Shown: positions 23,216-34,800 of the stretch, piece after piece
Layout of the letters: the number at the start of each line of letters is the position of its first letter
How positions within the stretch are numbered: position 1 is the stretch's first letter
Assembly (NCBI GenBank): GCA_012064385.1
Contig: QRDG01000617.1
Coordinates: forward strand, 62,001 to 126,000
DNA from: Puccinellia tenuiflora
Lineage: Eukaryota; Streptophyta; Magnoliopsida; Poales; Poaceae
Direction: 5' to 3'
DNA: 64,000 nucleotides
The notes under the pieces: model-generated
Database searches by the model: none
Told to the model about the DNA's origin: nothing
The model's input: only the letters and a program-made list of their open reading frames with translations
Made by a program: the position numbers and the translations under genes

Positions 23216-26200
23216 TGTAACATCCCCAGTTTGGTACCCTAAAATATGGGCCAAATTTTCACCTTTTCTTTTCATTGCATCATGGCATACATATTTAAAT
23301 TGCTAAATAAAAATAAAGCAAGATTGGAAAACACTTAAAGGGGAGCATTTCCAACCCAAGTGCAATTGCTCAAATTGGCAAAACAAAATATCCTTGAGCT
23401 TAAATATTTGTCCAGGAAGTTCCAAGGATGCATTTCTTAATTATTTGGCAAAGTCAAATTCTTGCCAAACAATTGAATAAATTGGGATTTCCAAAGTTGG
23501 AGTTAAACCAATTCTTGTTTTGAAACCAAGTTAAACATTTCAAAATTTCAAATAAAAATATGGGGAGCTTCATTATATTATTGGGAGCCTCCATGAATAT
23601 TTTCAGTTATTTTGAGAATGTTTAAATACCCCAAGTAAATGGATTTTGGAAATTATTAAATTTTGCCTTATTCAAACCCTTTGAACAAATGTTACTCAAA
23701 ACTTTTTATTTTGCAGCACCAATTTTTGTGGAGCTTATAGATGATATTGAGAGCCCACATGAAATTTTGCAGAATTTATAAAAATGGTTTAGGGCCTCAA
23801 TTAAATTCACTAAACTGCTGTTGGACTAAGTTGTCATGCATTTCATTTTAGCTAGGGGGTTTTTCAGAAAATATTCATGGCATCCTCTTCCCTGTCGCCA
23901 CAAGGAATACACTGCCACGCCGTGCCGCCGTGTCGCTCCCCTGCTCCCTGCTGCCGTGCCCCCCTGGTGGATAAGTGGAGAACCCTGGCGCCGTGCTCCT
24001 CCCTCTCCTCTCCTGCTCTCGGCTCGTCCCCAAACCCTAACCCTAGCCCGGAAACGAACGCCTGCCGCCGCCACCACCGTCGTGCCCACCGTCGATTCCG
24101 GCCGTCCCGGAGCCAGCCGAAGCCGCCGTCGTCTCCGCCTCGCCAAGCTGCACCTCCCCGCTGCAGGAATCGGCCCGGGAACGCCGCAGTCGCCGCCGCC
24201 GACCCGTTCCTCCCCGCTCTGGCCGCCGCCGTCCGAGCACCGCCGCCTTGCCGTCCGGCCTCCCTGGCCCTTGCCGACCCCTCCAACGCGCTGCTGGTGA
24301 GCTCGCGGTCTGAAAGGGCTTCCTCCCGCTCCCCCTCTCCCTCTCTTTGCTGCTGCCGACGTGCTCCGCCGCCCGCCGCCGCGGCCATGGTCGCCGCCGG
24401 CCCTCCGGTGACCATTTGGTCCTGTTTCGCCGCCCCTTACTCCCCTCTGTCTCCTCTAGCTCATAGAGCAAGTGCCGCCTCCCAATTCCGCACCGAAACG
24501 TCGAATTCTTGATCGACAGAGCCGCAGCCCTCCTGATGATGTCATGATGACGTCAGTGTTCATCTGGTTTTGTTTTTCCAGAAATTAAACAGATTTTGGT
24601 AATTTAAATATCTAATAAATGGTAACTCAGAAAGATGCATTTGACATACAAAAATGTTTAGAATTTCATAACCTGTCCAAATATGTAACTCACCCATGCA
24701 AATGAATTTTTGAATTTGAAATAAATTGTGAAATACAAAATCATCTGTGAGTTATTCGAAAATTGGAAATTCATATCTAGAGTTCTACGAATCAGAAAAA
24801 TGCAAATAAAATGTTTAAAATGCTCAGCTAAATAAACTCTACATGTTACTACCCTTAGTTGAATTAATTGGTTAAATTAAATTGCCTTTAATTGTTAAAT
24901 AGAGAAAGGGCAGATTTAAATAAATATTTGGGAAATTCATAACAATTTGAATATTGCTCCAAAAGTTGCAAATAAGATCTCAAAATGTTCAGGAAAACAA
25001 CATCTAAATGTTAGTTCTGTTTTATATGTTAAAATGAGTTTTCTAAATTGCTGTTAAGTTGAAATAACTAAAATGGCAGATTTTGAAATGAATTTGTAAA
25101 TTCAATATCTGTTGTTTTATAACTCAGAAAATTACAAATGATATGTCAAAATGTTCATACAAATCATATCTATCTTTTAGTATCATTTCTATGATCAACT
25201 AAATAGTTTATACTGTTGTTTATTTAAATTTACTAAAATGGCAGAATTAATAACAATTTTGGGAAAATCATAACTTGAGTTCTACTTGTCCAAAAATTGT
25301 GTTTAATAGCTCAAAATGTTCAGTAGACAATGAACTACAAGTTTATTTTATTTTAGAGAGTTGTAGAATTAAATTTGGTGCTATTTGTAATAATTGATTA
25401 AAATAGCAGATTTAAATCACATTTTGGGAATATCATAACTCGATAAATATTGATCCAAAAATTGCAAATGATATATCAAAATTATCAGCAAAGCATTTGC
25501 TATCTATCTATGTTTAGTTCACAGCAAGAAACCAATTCTTCCTTTGATGTTAATTTCGAATTGGTTAAAATGATCTAAATTGCATAACCATTTAAATCGC
25601 CATTTCTTCATCGTTAATCGGAAAATTGCAAACGAAGTACCAAAATGATCCGGAGAACAATACCTATCTAATAATGTCATTTTCATGCATTTAGGACCCA
25701 TATTTCAGTACTGGACATTTTGGATAATAACGCAATTCACTAAGTTAAATATGGAGTTTTAACCCGTTAATTGCAATATTTATTTTAGGGGTTCCATTTA
25801 ACTTGTGGGACATGCCCAATATGATTTCAGTGCATAATTTGACCATCTCATCATGATTGTGCATTGCACCTTTGTATTCGTGTTATTTATTTCGTTTCCT
25901 GTATTGTTGTGTATCGGTAGATTCAGGAGTCGAGGTTCCACCACAATACCTCGACGATCAGCGCGACCAGTACTATCAGCAAGGCAAGAGATAACCTAAC
26001 CTTCTTGGCATCTAGCATCCTACTGTTTTATAAACTTATTTTATCCACCAGAATATTGCATTCGATTCTATGTCAATTATTGGTCAATACTAGAGTATCC
26101 TACAAATGCATGTCTTCCCCGAACCATCACATGCTTCCCCTCCTATGAACCATAGGGTTGATGTGTTGGCCTGAGATAATCCATAATTGTTGTATTATAT

Positions 26201-27658
26201 GCTTAGCTATGCTTAGCCATGCTTAGTTAAATGCTATAGATGTCCGTTGATTTAATTCCATGATGTTGATGTTGATGGAATGTTTCGGACATGGTGGTTA
26301 CATGTGATGCTTAATTAAATTGTTAAGAAGGCTTGGATGAGTTGCCATCGGGGATGGTGGGTTGTCTCATTCTTGCCCCTAGGTGCGAGTTCTTGTCTCT
26401 AGAACCAAGATCGAGCGTGCTGCCATTGGTGGGGGTATGGGCTCCTTACTAACTGAATAACTTGTGCGGGCGTATCCAAGGATCCTCTAGATTTGCGCTT
26501 TCCATTTGCGTGTGAGTTGCAGGTGGACGATGGCGCGATGAAGAGGGTGTGTGTGGTGTTAGGGTGTGGCGATGGGGGCAGGGGCTGAAATAGGCTGGGT
26601 AAACTTGTCCTGTCGCCACAGATGATTCTTGGATAGTCTCACGCGAGGTAAAGGTTTAACCGCGCCCACTTGCCAGCTTTCCCCGGAAGAGAGCTAACTA
26701 GGCGAGCCGGACGGTACCAATGGGTAAATTAGTACACCCCTGCAGGGTTCAATCTTTTCGAAAAGCCGTGTCCGTGGTTATGGACGACTTGGGAACGGAC
26801 TACGAGATCATAGAGAATCTTAACCTAAATAAAACTTGGCAGCTAGAGGTTGCAATTCAAAGTGTGATAAAAGGTTCATTTCCTCGAGGGTGATTCGAGG
26901 GAGTGCCTTGGTGGAGACGAGTGATGTTTTGGGCTACAAGTTGGTTCGATGAGAACCGAAGATGAAAGTTACTCTCTTACCCCTTTTCGGAAAACATTCT
27001 GAGTAGACGATGCCATGGGTCTTTATGTCCTTTAAAAAGGAAAACTAGCTTTATGCAAATTAACTACATTATACAGCGTTAGAGCCTCCGTCAGCATTGG
27101 GCCTATATCGCCCTACTAATTCTTGCGAGTACGTCGTACTCAGCCTTGCTTTGTTGATTATTATTTGTTTCAGAGGAGGACGTCACCGAACTGGAAGGTG
27201 GGTTCTTTATTGACATCGACGAGTAGTCTGGGGTTTCCAGGTGGCAGCTTGGGACGTCTTGGGACAGGCTGGCATGGGATGTTTATCTGTAGGCCTCTTA
27301 GGCCATATTTTGGATCTTGTTGTTTAGACAACTAAATTTGCTTCCGCTTGATGTATTGTTGGATCTGTGATCCTTTTGTGTGTAATATTTGTATCTTCTC
27401 TTATATGAGTTGCTATATGCTTTTGTGTCGTAGAGTCTGCAATGTGCCAGTTGTTCCACAAGTCTCGGTCTCTTTACTATACGTGATAGCGATGTCTGAG
27501 CTTATGGCATGATCGAGGTGTTGTGTGCTGATGATCCATTCCGACCACACCTGCCAATGAGTTTTGGCCTGGGATTGGTAAACCCAGTAACCTTTGATTG
27601 TGTAGCATGACCGGTTGCACAACGCTTCACTATATAGTTCTGGGGTCGGGGCGCTACA
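23216..27658 (+). repeat. 3' LTR of the LARD element
   Basis: A 4443-bp copy of the 5' LTR with scattered mismatches and a GC-rich island at about 23877-24520. It keeps the full 165-bp array: TGCAA-type cores at 24636, 24801, 24967, 25133, 25298, 25463 and 25627, spacing 164-166. It therefore preserves the unit partly lost from the 5' LTR. Confidence 0.9.
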
Positions 27659-27663
27659 ACCGT

Positions 27664-29500
27664 GGAAGCTCTAGTTTGACGGCTCAGTTTGCAGCAGTGG
27701 GCAAGGAGCCGGCATTGTGTGTATCTCAACCCATGGTATTATTTTTGAAGCCTCCTGTCATCTCGATTATTTTTGTACTAACAATGAAGCCGAATACGAA
27801 GCTCTTCTATTCGGATTAGAGATTTTAAGAGATGCAGGAGTAACTCATGTCGAGGCATATGGTGATTCATTACTTGTCGTCCAGCAAGTGGCCAAGATCT
27901 TCCAGTGCAACAGTGGATCACTCAACACATACCTCGACAGGTGCCTGGATATCATAGCAACTTTAGATTACTTTTCTATATCTCATGTTTCCAGGCAGGA
28001 CAACTGGCTCGCCAATGATTTGGCACAGCAGGCATCAGGCTATCATGTCAGCAGAGGAGTACTTTTCATAACAGAAAAGCCGGTGATAGCTGTCGTCAAT
28101 GACTCGGAAGCTGGAGGAAAAGCCGAGTCACCTAACTCGGAAGCCGGAGGAAAAGCCGAGTCATCTAACTCGGAAGATGAAAGGAAAGCCGGGTTATCTA
28201 ATTCGGCTCCAGAAGAAACTGGTGAGACTCGGCCAGCTGATTGGAGGACACCTATTGTTGATTATTTGAGGAATCCGAGTCAGAAAATGGATAGAGCTGT
28301 TCGGCGGCTTGCTTTTAAATATACCTTGATAGATGACGAGTTATATCGCCGAACAGCTGATGGTCTTCTTCTTAAGTGTCTGGATGAAGATCAATCCCGG
28401 GTTGCCATGGGAGAAGTACATGATGTATTGTGCGGGACACATCAGTCGGCTCACAAAATGAAGTGGATGCTCAGAAGAGCCGGGTTCTATTGGCCGACGA
28501 TGATTAATGACTGCTTCCGATACTACAAGGGATGCGAAGCTTGCTAGAGATTCGGAGATATTCAGTTAGCACCGGCTTCACTTCTTAACCCGGTAATAAA
28601 GCCGTGGCCTTTTCGAGGATGGGCATTGGATTTCATTGGTATGATTAACCCGGCTTCATCCAAAGGGCATCGGTTTGTGTTGGTTGCTACTGATTACTTC
28701 ACCAAGTGGTCTGAAGCAGTACCCCTCCGGAATATGACCCACAAAGAGGTAATTCAATTTATTACTGAGCATATTGTTCACAGATTCGGTATCCCGCAGA
28801 CTCTCACTACAGATCAAGGCACCTCCTTCATGGCTAAAGAGGTGAAACAGTTTGCCGAATCACTCGGGATTAAGATGCTCAGTTCATCTCCATATTACGC
28901 TCAAGCCAATGGACAAGCCGAGTCAAGCAACAAAATTCTGATCAAGTTGATTAAGAAGAAAGTACAGGACTACCCAAGGAGGTGGCATGAGGTACTGTCC
29001 GAGGCATTGTGGGCTCACCGGATCTCAAGGCATGGTGCAACTAAGGTGACTCCTTTCGAGTTAGTTTATGGACAAGAAGCCGTCTTACCGATAGAAGTAA
29101 ATCTGGCTGCTTTGAAGTTCGCTAAGCAAAATGATTTGTCGGCTGAGGATTATCATAATTTGATGATTGATAACATAGACGAGGTAGCCGACAAACGTAT
29201 AAGGGCTTTGGAGGATATTGAGATGGATAAGTTGCAGGTAGCAAAAGCTTATAACAAGAGGGTCGGGCTTAAGGATTTTCAAATTGGCGACTTATTCTGG
29301 AAAGTTATATTGCCAATTGGATCAAGAAGCTGAAAATTCGGCAAATGGTCACTGAGTTGGGAAGGACCACTGCGAATCGTGAGGATTGTACCCGGCAATT
29401 CATACCTGGTGGAAACTTTGGAGGGCGACATACTGCCCCGAGCTATCAATGGGAAGTACTTGAAAAAATTCCACCCAAGTGTATGGCAAACTGCATAAGC
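27664..29500 (+). pseudogene. second RNase H and integrase of the Tat-type pol, broken
   Basis: After the LARD, the frame gives an RNase H fold with FDGS, NNEAEYEALLFGLEILRDAG, YGDSLLVVQQV and SRQDNWLANDLAQQA. This is the additional RNase H of Tat elements. The integrase zinc region follows (CGTHQSAHKMKWMLRRAG ... CRYYKGCEAC-like H/C pattern), then the catalytic core with DFIGMI, TTDQGTSF and QAESSNK supplying the D, D and E residues. The C-terminal part ends near 29497. Stops interrupt the frame at about 27675, 28544 (just after the zinc region) and 29331, so it cannot make full pol. No chromodomain is seen. Confidence 0.86.
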
Positions 29501-29584
29501 CGCACATATGGCCGATGAGCTTAAGCATCGCCCTTAGACAAATCTTCTACATCGAATATTTTCTAGTACACAAGCTTTACTAGA

Positions 29585-29599
29585 AAACAGGGGGGCATG
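29585..29599 (+). other. Polypurine tract of the Tat-type element
   Basis: AAAACAGGGGGGCATG lies immediately before the 3' LTR start at 29600, the expected plus-strand priming site. Confidence 0.65.
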
Positions 29600-30484
29600 T
29601 GTTAGCACTCGTTTTTGGCAGGCACCGGGTTCAAGAGCCCTTAGGAGGGAATGACGACTCGTTGGTGACCAAGCAGGGAGAACCCGATATATCCAGGAGT
29701 CAGCTTAGTGACAACCCGGACCACAGGTTCAAGCGCTCACTCGGAAGGACAGATGACTCGAAGAGAACCTGGGGTCATGACCCGGCAGGAGTTAACCCGG
29801 CATGTCCAGAACCCGGTTTGACAGAACCCGGTTTGACAGGACCCGGCGCAGGCCAGATTTGAAGCTTCTAGAGCTGCATTGGAGAAGCCAGACGTGAGGA
29901 AGTTTAATACTTGCCAAAAGCCCAAAACAAAAGTCGGTGGAGCCAGAAGGAGTTCAGGTTCAACCCGGAAGACAAAAAGTGACTTTCCAAGAGCCGGATG
30001 TGTCCAGCACGAATCCGACCGGGAGTCCTACCTAGTTTAGAGGTAGAAACCGACCTAGACCATGAGTTGTAATCCTTGTAGAAGTCCAAAACTTGTACGG
30101 GAAGTCCAGCCACCTCACTATATATATATGTAGGAGGTGACGGCCGATTGAAATTAAGCAAACAATCGACAATCAATACAAACCCTACTTTTCACCCTCA
30201 AACCCTTGTTTCTGCTTCCATTATTCGGCGACTTCACACAAGTTCATCGAATATCGACAATCGAGTTGAGAGCGGTCAAATCCAGCTTAACTCAGCCAAT
30301 CGTCGCCGGCTTTCTCCGACGGGGTCCCTCCCGAGGGGCTGGGGCGTCTGGTTCTAAACGTGTCGAGTCACTGTCTTGCGTATCGCGCTGTGACCCGGCC
30401 TCCCGCGGTGCGAGTTGCGGAGTATCTCCCCCGACACCGCGGGTACACGAGGACGTGTTTGTGTGACGCGTTTCTATCGCAACA
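29600..30484 (+). repeat. 3' LTR of the Tat-type element
   Basis: About 885 bp starting TGTTAGCACTCG and ending ATCGCAACA, followed by AGTGT. It lacks about 10 bases near 29865 that the 5' LTR has, and has two extra bases in the TATATATATATG box. Confidence 0.88.
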
Positions 30485-30489
30485 AGTGT

Positions 30490-31833
30490 TCCTAGGAAGA
30501 TGTCATTTTCTCACCTCTTTTTTCTCTCGCACAAACACATAACCGACTAACTTCAACACACATATGATACAACAACCAAAGACGATCGGACAGATCCGTT
30601 GGATGTTTTTATAACAATTAGTCCGGAACACGAGAGGTTTCTCTAACAATTAATCAGATTTTGTCATTTTGCGCAGCCTAAAATATGAGATATTTAGTAG
30701 GGAATTTACACGTTGGTAGAATACAACGTTGTCTACATCATGATTTTTTAGGATTATTTTAAAACTTCAAAATATGGTTTTTAATTTTTTTTTAAATAAA
30801 GGGCTCTTTGTTGCCCGTGCTCCATTTTTCCACTCTCTAGTAGGAATGAAGGTATAGTACGTACAAAGTAAATCATAGTAAAAAAAACTATATGGCACCA
30901 AATCCAACAAACCAAACCAGTCTCTATAGAAAATAAAACTTTCTATAGAGATCACAACAAAATTCTTTTACACCAAAAAAAAGCCCTAACAAAGATTTGG
31001 TTCCGGCCGATCCGGCTGCGTCGCTACTCGCAAGCAAGACGAGATTCCTTGTTCCTGCTGCGATGGAAACGTCTCCTCCCTTTTTGCGCCCCTGCTGACC
31101 TGGGTGCAAGGTGCTTTATTTCTTTCGGGATGTCCAAAGTATCGCCCGCTCATGTTAGCTGAAAGTCGGTGCCGAAAGTTCATGCCGACAGTGTGGCGCC
31201 ATCGGCGTATCGCTTCCTGCCCCGGCGCATCTTCTGTCCAGCAGGTGTTCGGTGCGGCAGTTAGCGTTCAAAGCAGAGGGGTTTCTCATATGCACGGATG
31301 CAACCGGCCCAACTATCCGATCTTCACCAACTTTTGGAAGTATCGGCTTGAGTTCTGCAATCAGATGGTACTGGCTGAAAGGTGGAGTAACTGCTACTTT
31401 ATGTCTAAAGAAACTTATCTCATCCAAGTACTCAAGAAGGTGCAGGGCTTAATTTATATGTTGCAGAGAAAACTGCATCAGGAAGGCAGTAATAACAACT
31501 GAACTGCTCCAGTAGACGAGCTTTTAGCAATCCGACTACTGTACCAGCACTACGAAAGGTAGAACACACTATACGGCGTAACCGAGTGTGAAGTGCATCT
31601 AGCCAAAACAACAGAGTTCTGAGAAACAGATAGGAGCGATATCATCCAGAAAAGCAAAGCTAGTTTCGTTTGGTCAGGACACTTCCCATGCCGCTGCTTC
31701 CACCATCCAGTTGTTAAACTTTACAGGAGAAAAAATAATTTACTTGGGCAGATAACTCAACGGGCACTGACAGGTTCTCCATGCAGGCTGTTACTCTTTA
31801 CAGGACCAAATAAACTTTACTTGGGGAGATAAC
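30490..31833. other. Intergenic region and 3' flank of the SNM1-like gene
   Basis: AT-rich up to about 30980, then more balanced sequence. A 132-residue plus-strand frame at 31104-31502 has no recognisable domain. The last ~110 bases before 31834 should be the 3' UTR of the minus-strand gene. They contain a second copy (31718-31778) of the sequence around its stop codon (31796-31856). Confidence 0.45.
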
Positions 31834-31856
31834 TCAAGCGACACTGATGGGCTCTT
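31718..31856. repeat. Local tandem duplication across the stop codon/3' UTR
   Basis: The block TTTACAGGAG...ATTTACTTGGGCAGATAACTCAACGGGCACTGACAGGTTCTCC (31718-31778) reappears in diverged form about 78 bp away (31796-31856). The second copy contains the codons for the last residues and the stop of the SNM1-like gene. The arrangement looks like an old duplication of the gene's 3' end. Confidence 0.65.
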
Positions 31857-34800
31857 CAGGTTCTTCAATCCTTGCACCACGGGAGTCCTTCCTTTTCATT
31901 ATAACTCTGCTTCTGTACAATGTTGAACTGGGAATCTGGATCATCCTTCTCCTGGGGGTCTTCGAGCCACTTGGTCTTCTCTTAGGTGTCAAGCTTCCAG
32001 TATGTCTACTCTTCTCCTCGGGTGTCTTGTCGTCAGAGCACACTTCGTCCCCAACAAGATGACGGAAATGATGCCGAGGATTCAAGTGATAGGATGATGA
32101 GCTCACGATTCCTACGACTGATGACGGACGCACTGTTTGCATAAAATCCTCTAACTCTGCGAAACAAGCATGGTCGGAGTATGGCAGAGCATAAGAATCC
32201 TTCTCAAATAGCTTCAGTGGTGACAAGGGATCATCGTCCATTTCTATTGTGCCTACGCCCCGCCTTTCCCCTTCACATCCGATAGACTTGGTCTTTCCCT
32301 CACTGCTTCTCCATAGCCAAGGGATGCCCGAAGGTATGATTGCTATAGTTGGGCATACTGTGTTCAAAGCTTCGAGATTCCCAACTGTCAAACTGTATCT
32401 TGGAACAGCACGGACCCTGGTCAAGCTGGTCTTAGTGGTGAAGATATCTTGATTGCGATCAATGCCTAGAAGGTGTATTGTCAGTAGGCGCTGGGGCCAG
32501 ACCCAAATCTGACGAGGAAAGTGAGGGTAAAAAACACGTTAGCCTTCAGAAGATGTGTTTATAAAGAAAATACAATGGCACAGTTGTGTATCAAAGTCAT
32601 GACAGTTAAACTGAATTTTGGACTAGATGAACTGAACAGTGGTCAGAGCTTAACAGTGATACTGATCAAGTTTATGTTGAACAATAGAACACATTAGGAA
32701 AATAAATAAAATATCAGATTATGTAGACGAATAAAACATTGAGTATGTGAAGGAAAATACTCTTAGCACCTTTGTTTGTAGTGCTCTGGATATATAGAGC
32801 AAGAGGTCTTCTTTTCCAAGAGTGTTAACACCAATAATAACTTCATGATCAGGATGAGCCCTAATAACATCAACAATCTGCACCAAACACTAAGAAAATG
32901 TTAATATAGAACATCCAATGTAGCATGATGGATAACACAATGGTCTCATGCAGTACGTTCACGGTAGAAACTTATGCATAGGCAAGTTGCTTACAAGTTG
33001 TGAATGACATCTTATTGCAGGTAAATTATTTAGCACTAGAACTCTGTCAGCACCTAGCCTAGCTCTCTCTCCCAGCTCACTCATGGACAGAGGAAGAAGA
33101 AGACACAGGACACGAAACTTTCTCGGCGCACGAACGCCCGAATCTTGTTGTTCTTTGCACTGGCTACATGGTCGGCAACTCCGGTACCTAACACAACCAT
33201 TACAACAGGCTTTATAGCCCTGGGCAACGCAGCCCCCCACGCACCCACGCACACCTACGCACACGCTCGCTCCAACGTGCGCACGATCTGCATGCCGGAC
33301 GCTCGTGGTCACGACGCGATCAACGCGCACACCGCGGCCGCTCCAACAGATTGCTAAACAACTCACGCATGCACACACGCATGCCTACGCGCCCAGACGC
33401 GCACACACATACGCGTCATGGCTTATGCTATCAATCACGCCCTAAGCCATGACCTCGTGCTTGTCGACGTCGTCGGCTTCGCCGCTGCAACGGACTCCAC
33501 CTTTGCCCGACGATGCCTCCATGTTCTTCCTCGACGATCGCACGCCGAGCTTCTTCTGCACCGGCGACACACGTCGAGCTCCTCGGTGACACACGCCGAG
33601 CTCCTCGATGACGCCACGCCCTGCACGCCCCGGCCCGCGCACACGATCACGCACTGACGTGATCGACACGGCCGTCCTGCGCTCTGCTGGACGCCTTCTC
33701 CTCCGGTGATCTGCAAGTCCTCGGCTCACGCACATGCCGCGCCCTGACGCAAGCAACGTGGCCGCTCGAGCTGCCTCACCCGCCGCACGAACGGCTTCTC
33801 CTCCACGCCGTTGAGCCATGCCGCGCCACCGCAGCCTCTGCGGCACCACGCAGGTCCGCCGCGCTCGCCGCGCTCGCCGCACATACGGCGTCCCCTCGCC
33901 GCCTCCGTGTCCGCCGTGCTCGCCACGGACTGACCGCGCGCCATGGCCGCGCCTTGGATCGACAAGGCTCTGATACCAATTGTCAGCACCTAGCCTAGCA
34001 CTCTCCCTCACAGCTCACTCATGGACAGAGGAAGAAGAAGACACAAGACACGAAACTTTCTGGGCGCACGAACGCCCGAATCTTGTTGTTCTTTGCACTG
34101 GCTACATGGTCGGCAACTCCGGTACCTAACACAACCATTACAACAGGCTTTATAGCCCTGGGCAACGCAGCCCCCCACGCACCCACGCACACCTACGCAC
34201 ACGCTCGCTCCAACGTGCGCACGATCTGCATGCCGGCCGCTCGTGGTCACGACGCGATCAACGCGCACACCGCGGCCGCTCCAACAGATTGCTAAACAAC
34301 TCACGCATGCACACACGCATGCCTACGCGCCCAGACGCGCACACACATACGCGTCATGGCTTATGCTATCAAACTCTAGTCTATCAGAGCATCCACCCTA
34401 TCATACGTAAAATGGAAAGTAGAACAGGCAGGACAGCTAATGTTGAACATGAGGAAGTACAATCCCCGCAAAAACAAAAACAAAACATGAGGAAGTACAA
34501 TAGCTTTCCAGCCAAATCCATGCTCAGTTAGTCTCTGTGCCCTTGGAGATGTGGCTGGCTGTCGAAAACAAAAATGCCAGTGTTTTTTTACTTTCACTGT
34601 TGTTATTTTATGGTGATCCAAATCCGTTTCTATAAGTGAGAAGGCTAACGACGGAGCGAAGCGAGGCCCGTCGTCGGTAGGCTTGGGCCGAAGCGAAGCG
34701 GAGGCGTTAGCCCACCGCGATGTCTCTGTCAGGACCACTATAAATACGTCTTGTAAGCCGCCGCCGGAGATAAGCCACACATTGTATACCATTCATGGAG

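Larger units (their letters stand above)
16190..27658 (+). mobile_element. LARD-type non-autonomous LTR retrotransposon (11.5 kb)
   Basis: Two nearly identical 4.4-kb direct repeats (16190-20593 and 23216-27658) begin TGTAACA and end GGGGCGCTACA. They enclose a 2.6-kb domain with no recognisable gag or pol. The flanks are ACCGT on both sides (16185-16189 and 27659-27663). A primer site complementary to initiator-Met tRNA (TGGTATCAGAGC) follows the 5' LTR, and a polypurine tract precedes the 3' LTR. The dimensions fit the LARD class described in barley and relatives (Sukkula-like), with LTRs near 4.5 kb and a non-coding interior. It interrupts the Tat-type pol between the two RNase H domains and depends on another element for proteins. 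Confidence 0.9.
2687..30484 (+). mobile_element. Ty3/gypsy (Tat-type) LTR retrotransposon, split by nested insertions
   Basis: Direct LTRs begin TGTTAGCACTCG at 2687 and 29600. The order is LTR, PBS, gag, protease, RT, RNase H, a second RNase H, integrase, polypurine tract, LTR. The extra RNase H between RT/RNase H and integrase, with no chromodomain visible, is the hallmark of the Tat lineage. The flanks read GGTGT (2682-2686) and AGTGT (30485-30489), a 5-bp duplication with one mismatch. Removing the nested elements (5538-12770 and 16190-27658) leaves roughly 9 kb. In-frame stops and frameshifts in gag and pol show it is dead. The LTRs differ by roughly 28 substitutions over about 875 aligned bases by eye, plus small indels. 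Confidence 0.9.

Noticed and set aside
29600..30484. Independent solo LTR
   Set aside because: It pairs with 2687-3581, follows a polypurine tract and pol, and shares the outer TSD, so it is the 3' LTR of the Tat-type element.
31104..31502. 132-residue plus frame as a gene
   Set aside because: No recognisable domain or gene structure; could be unannotated but cannot be supported from sequence alone.
33442..34011. 189-residue minus frame in the TRIM-like element as a functional gene
   Set aside because: It spans the LTR-interior boundary and has no gag or other known motif.
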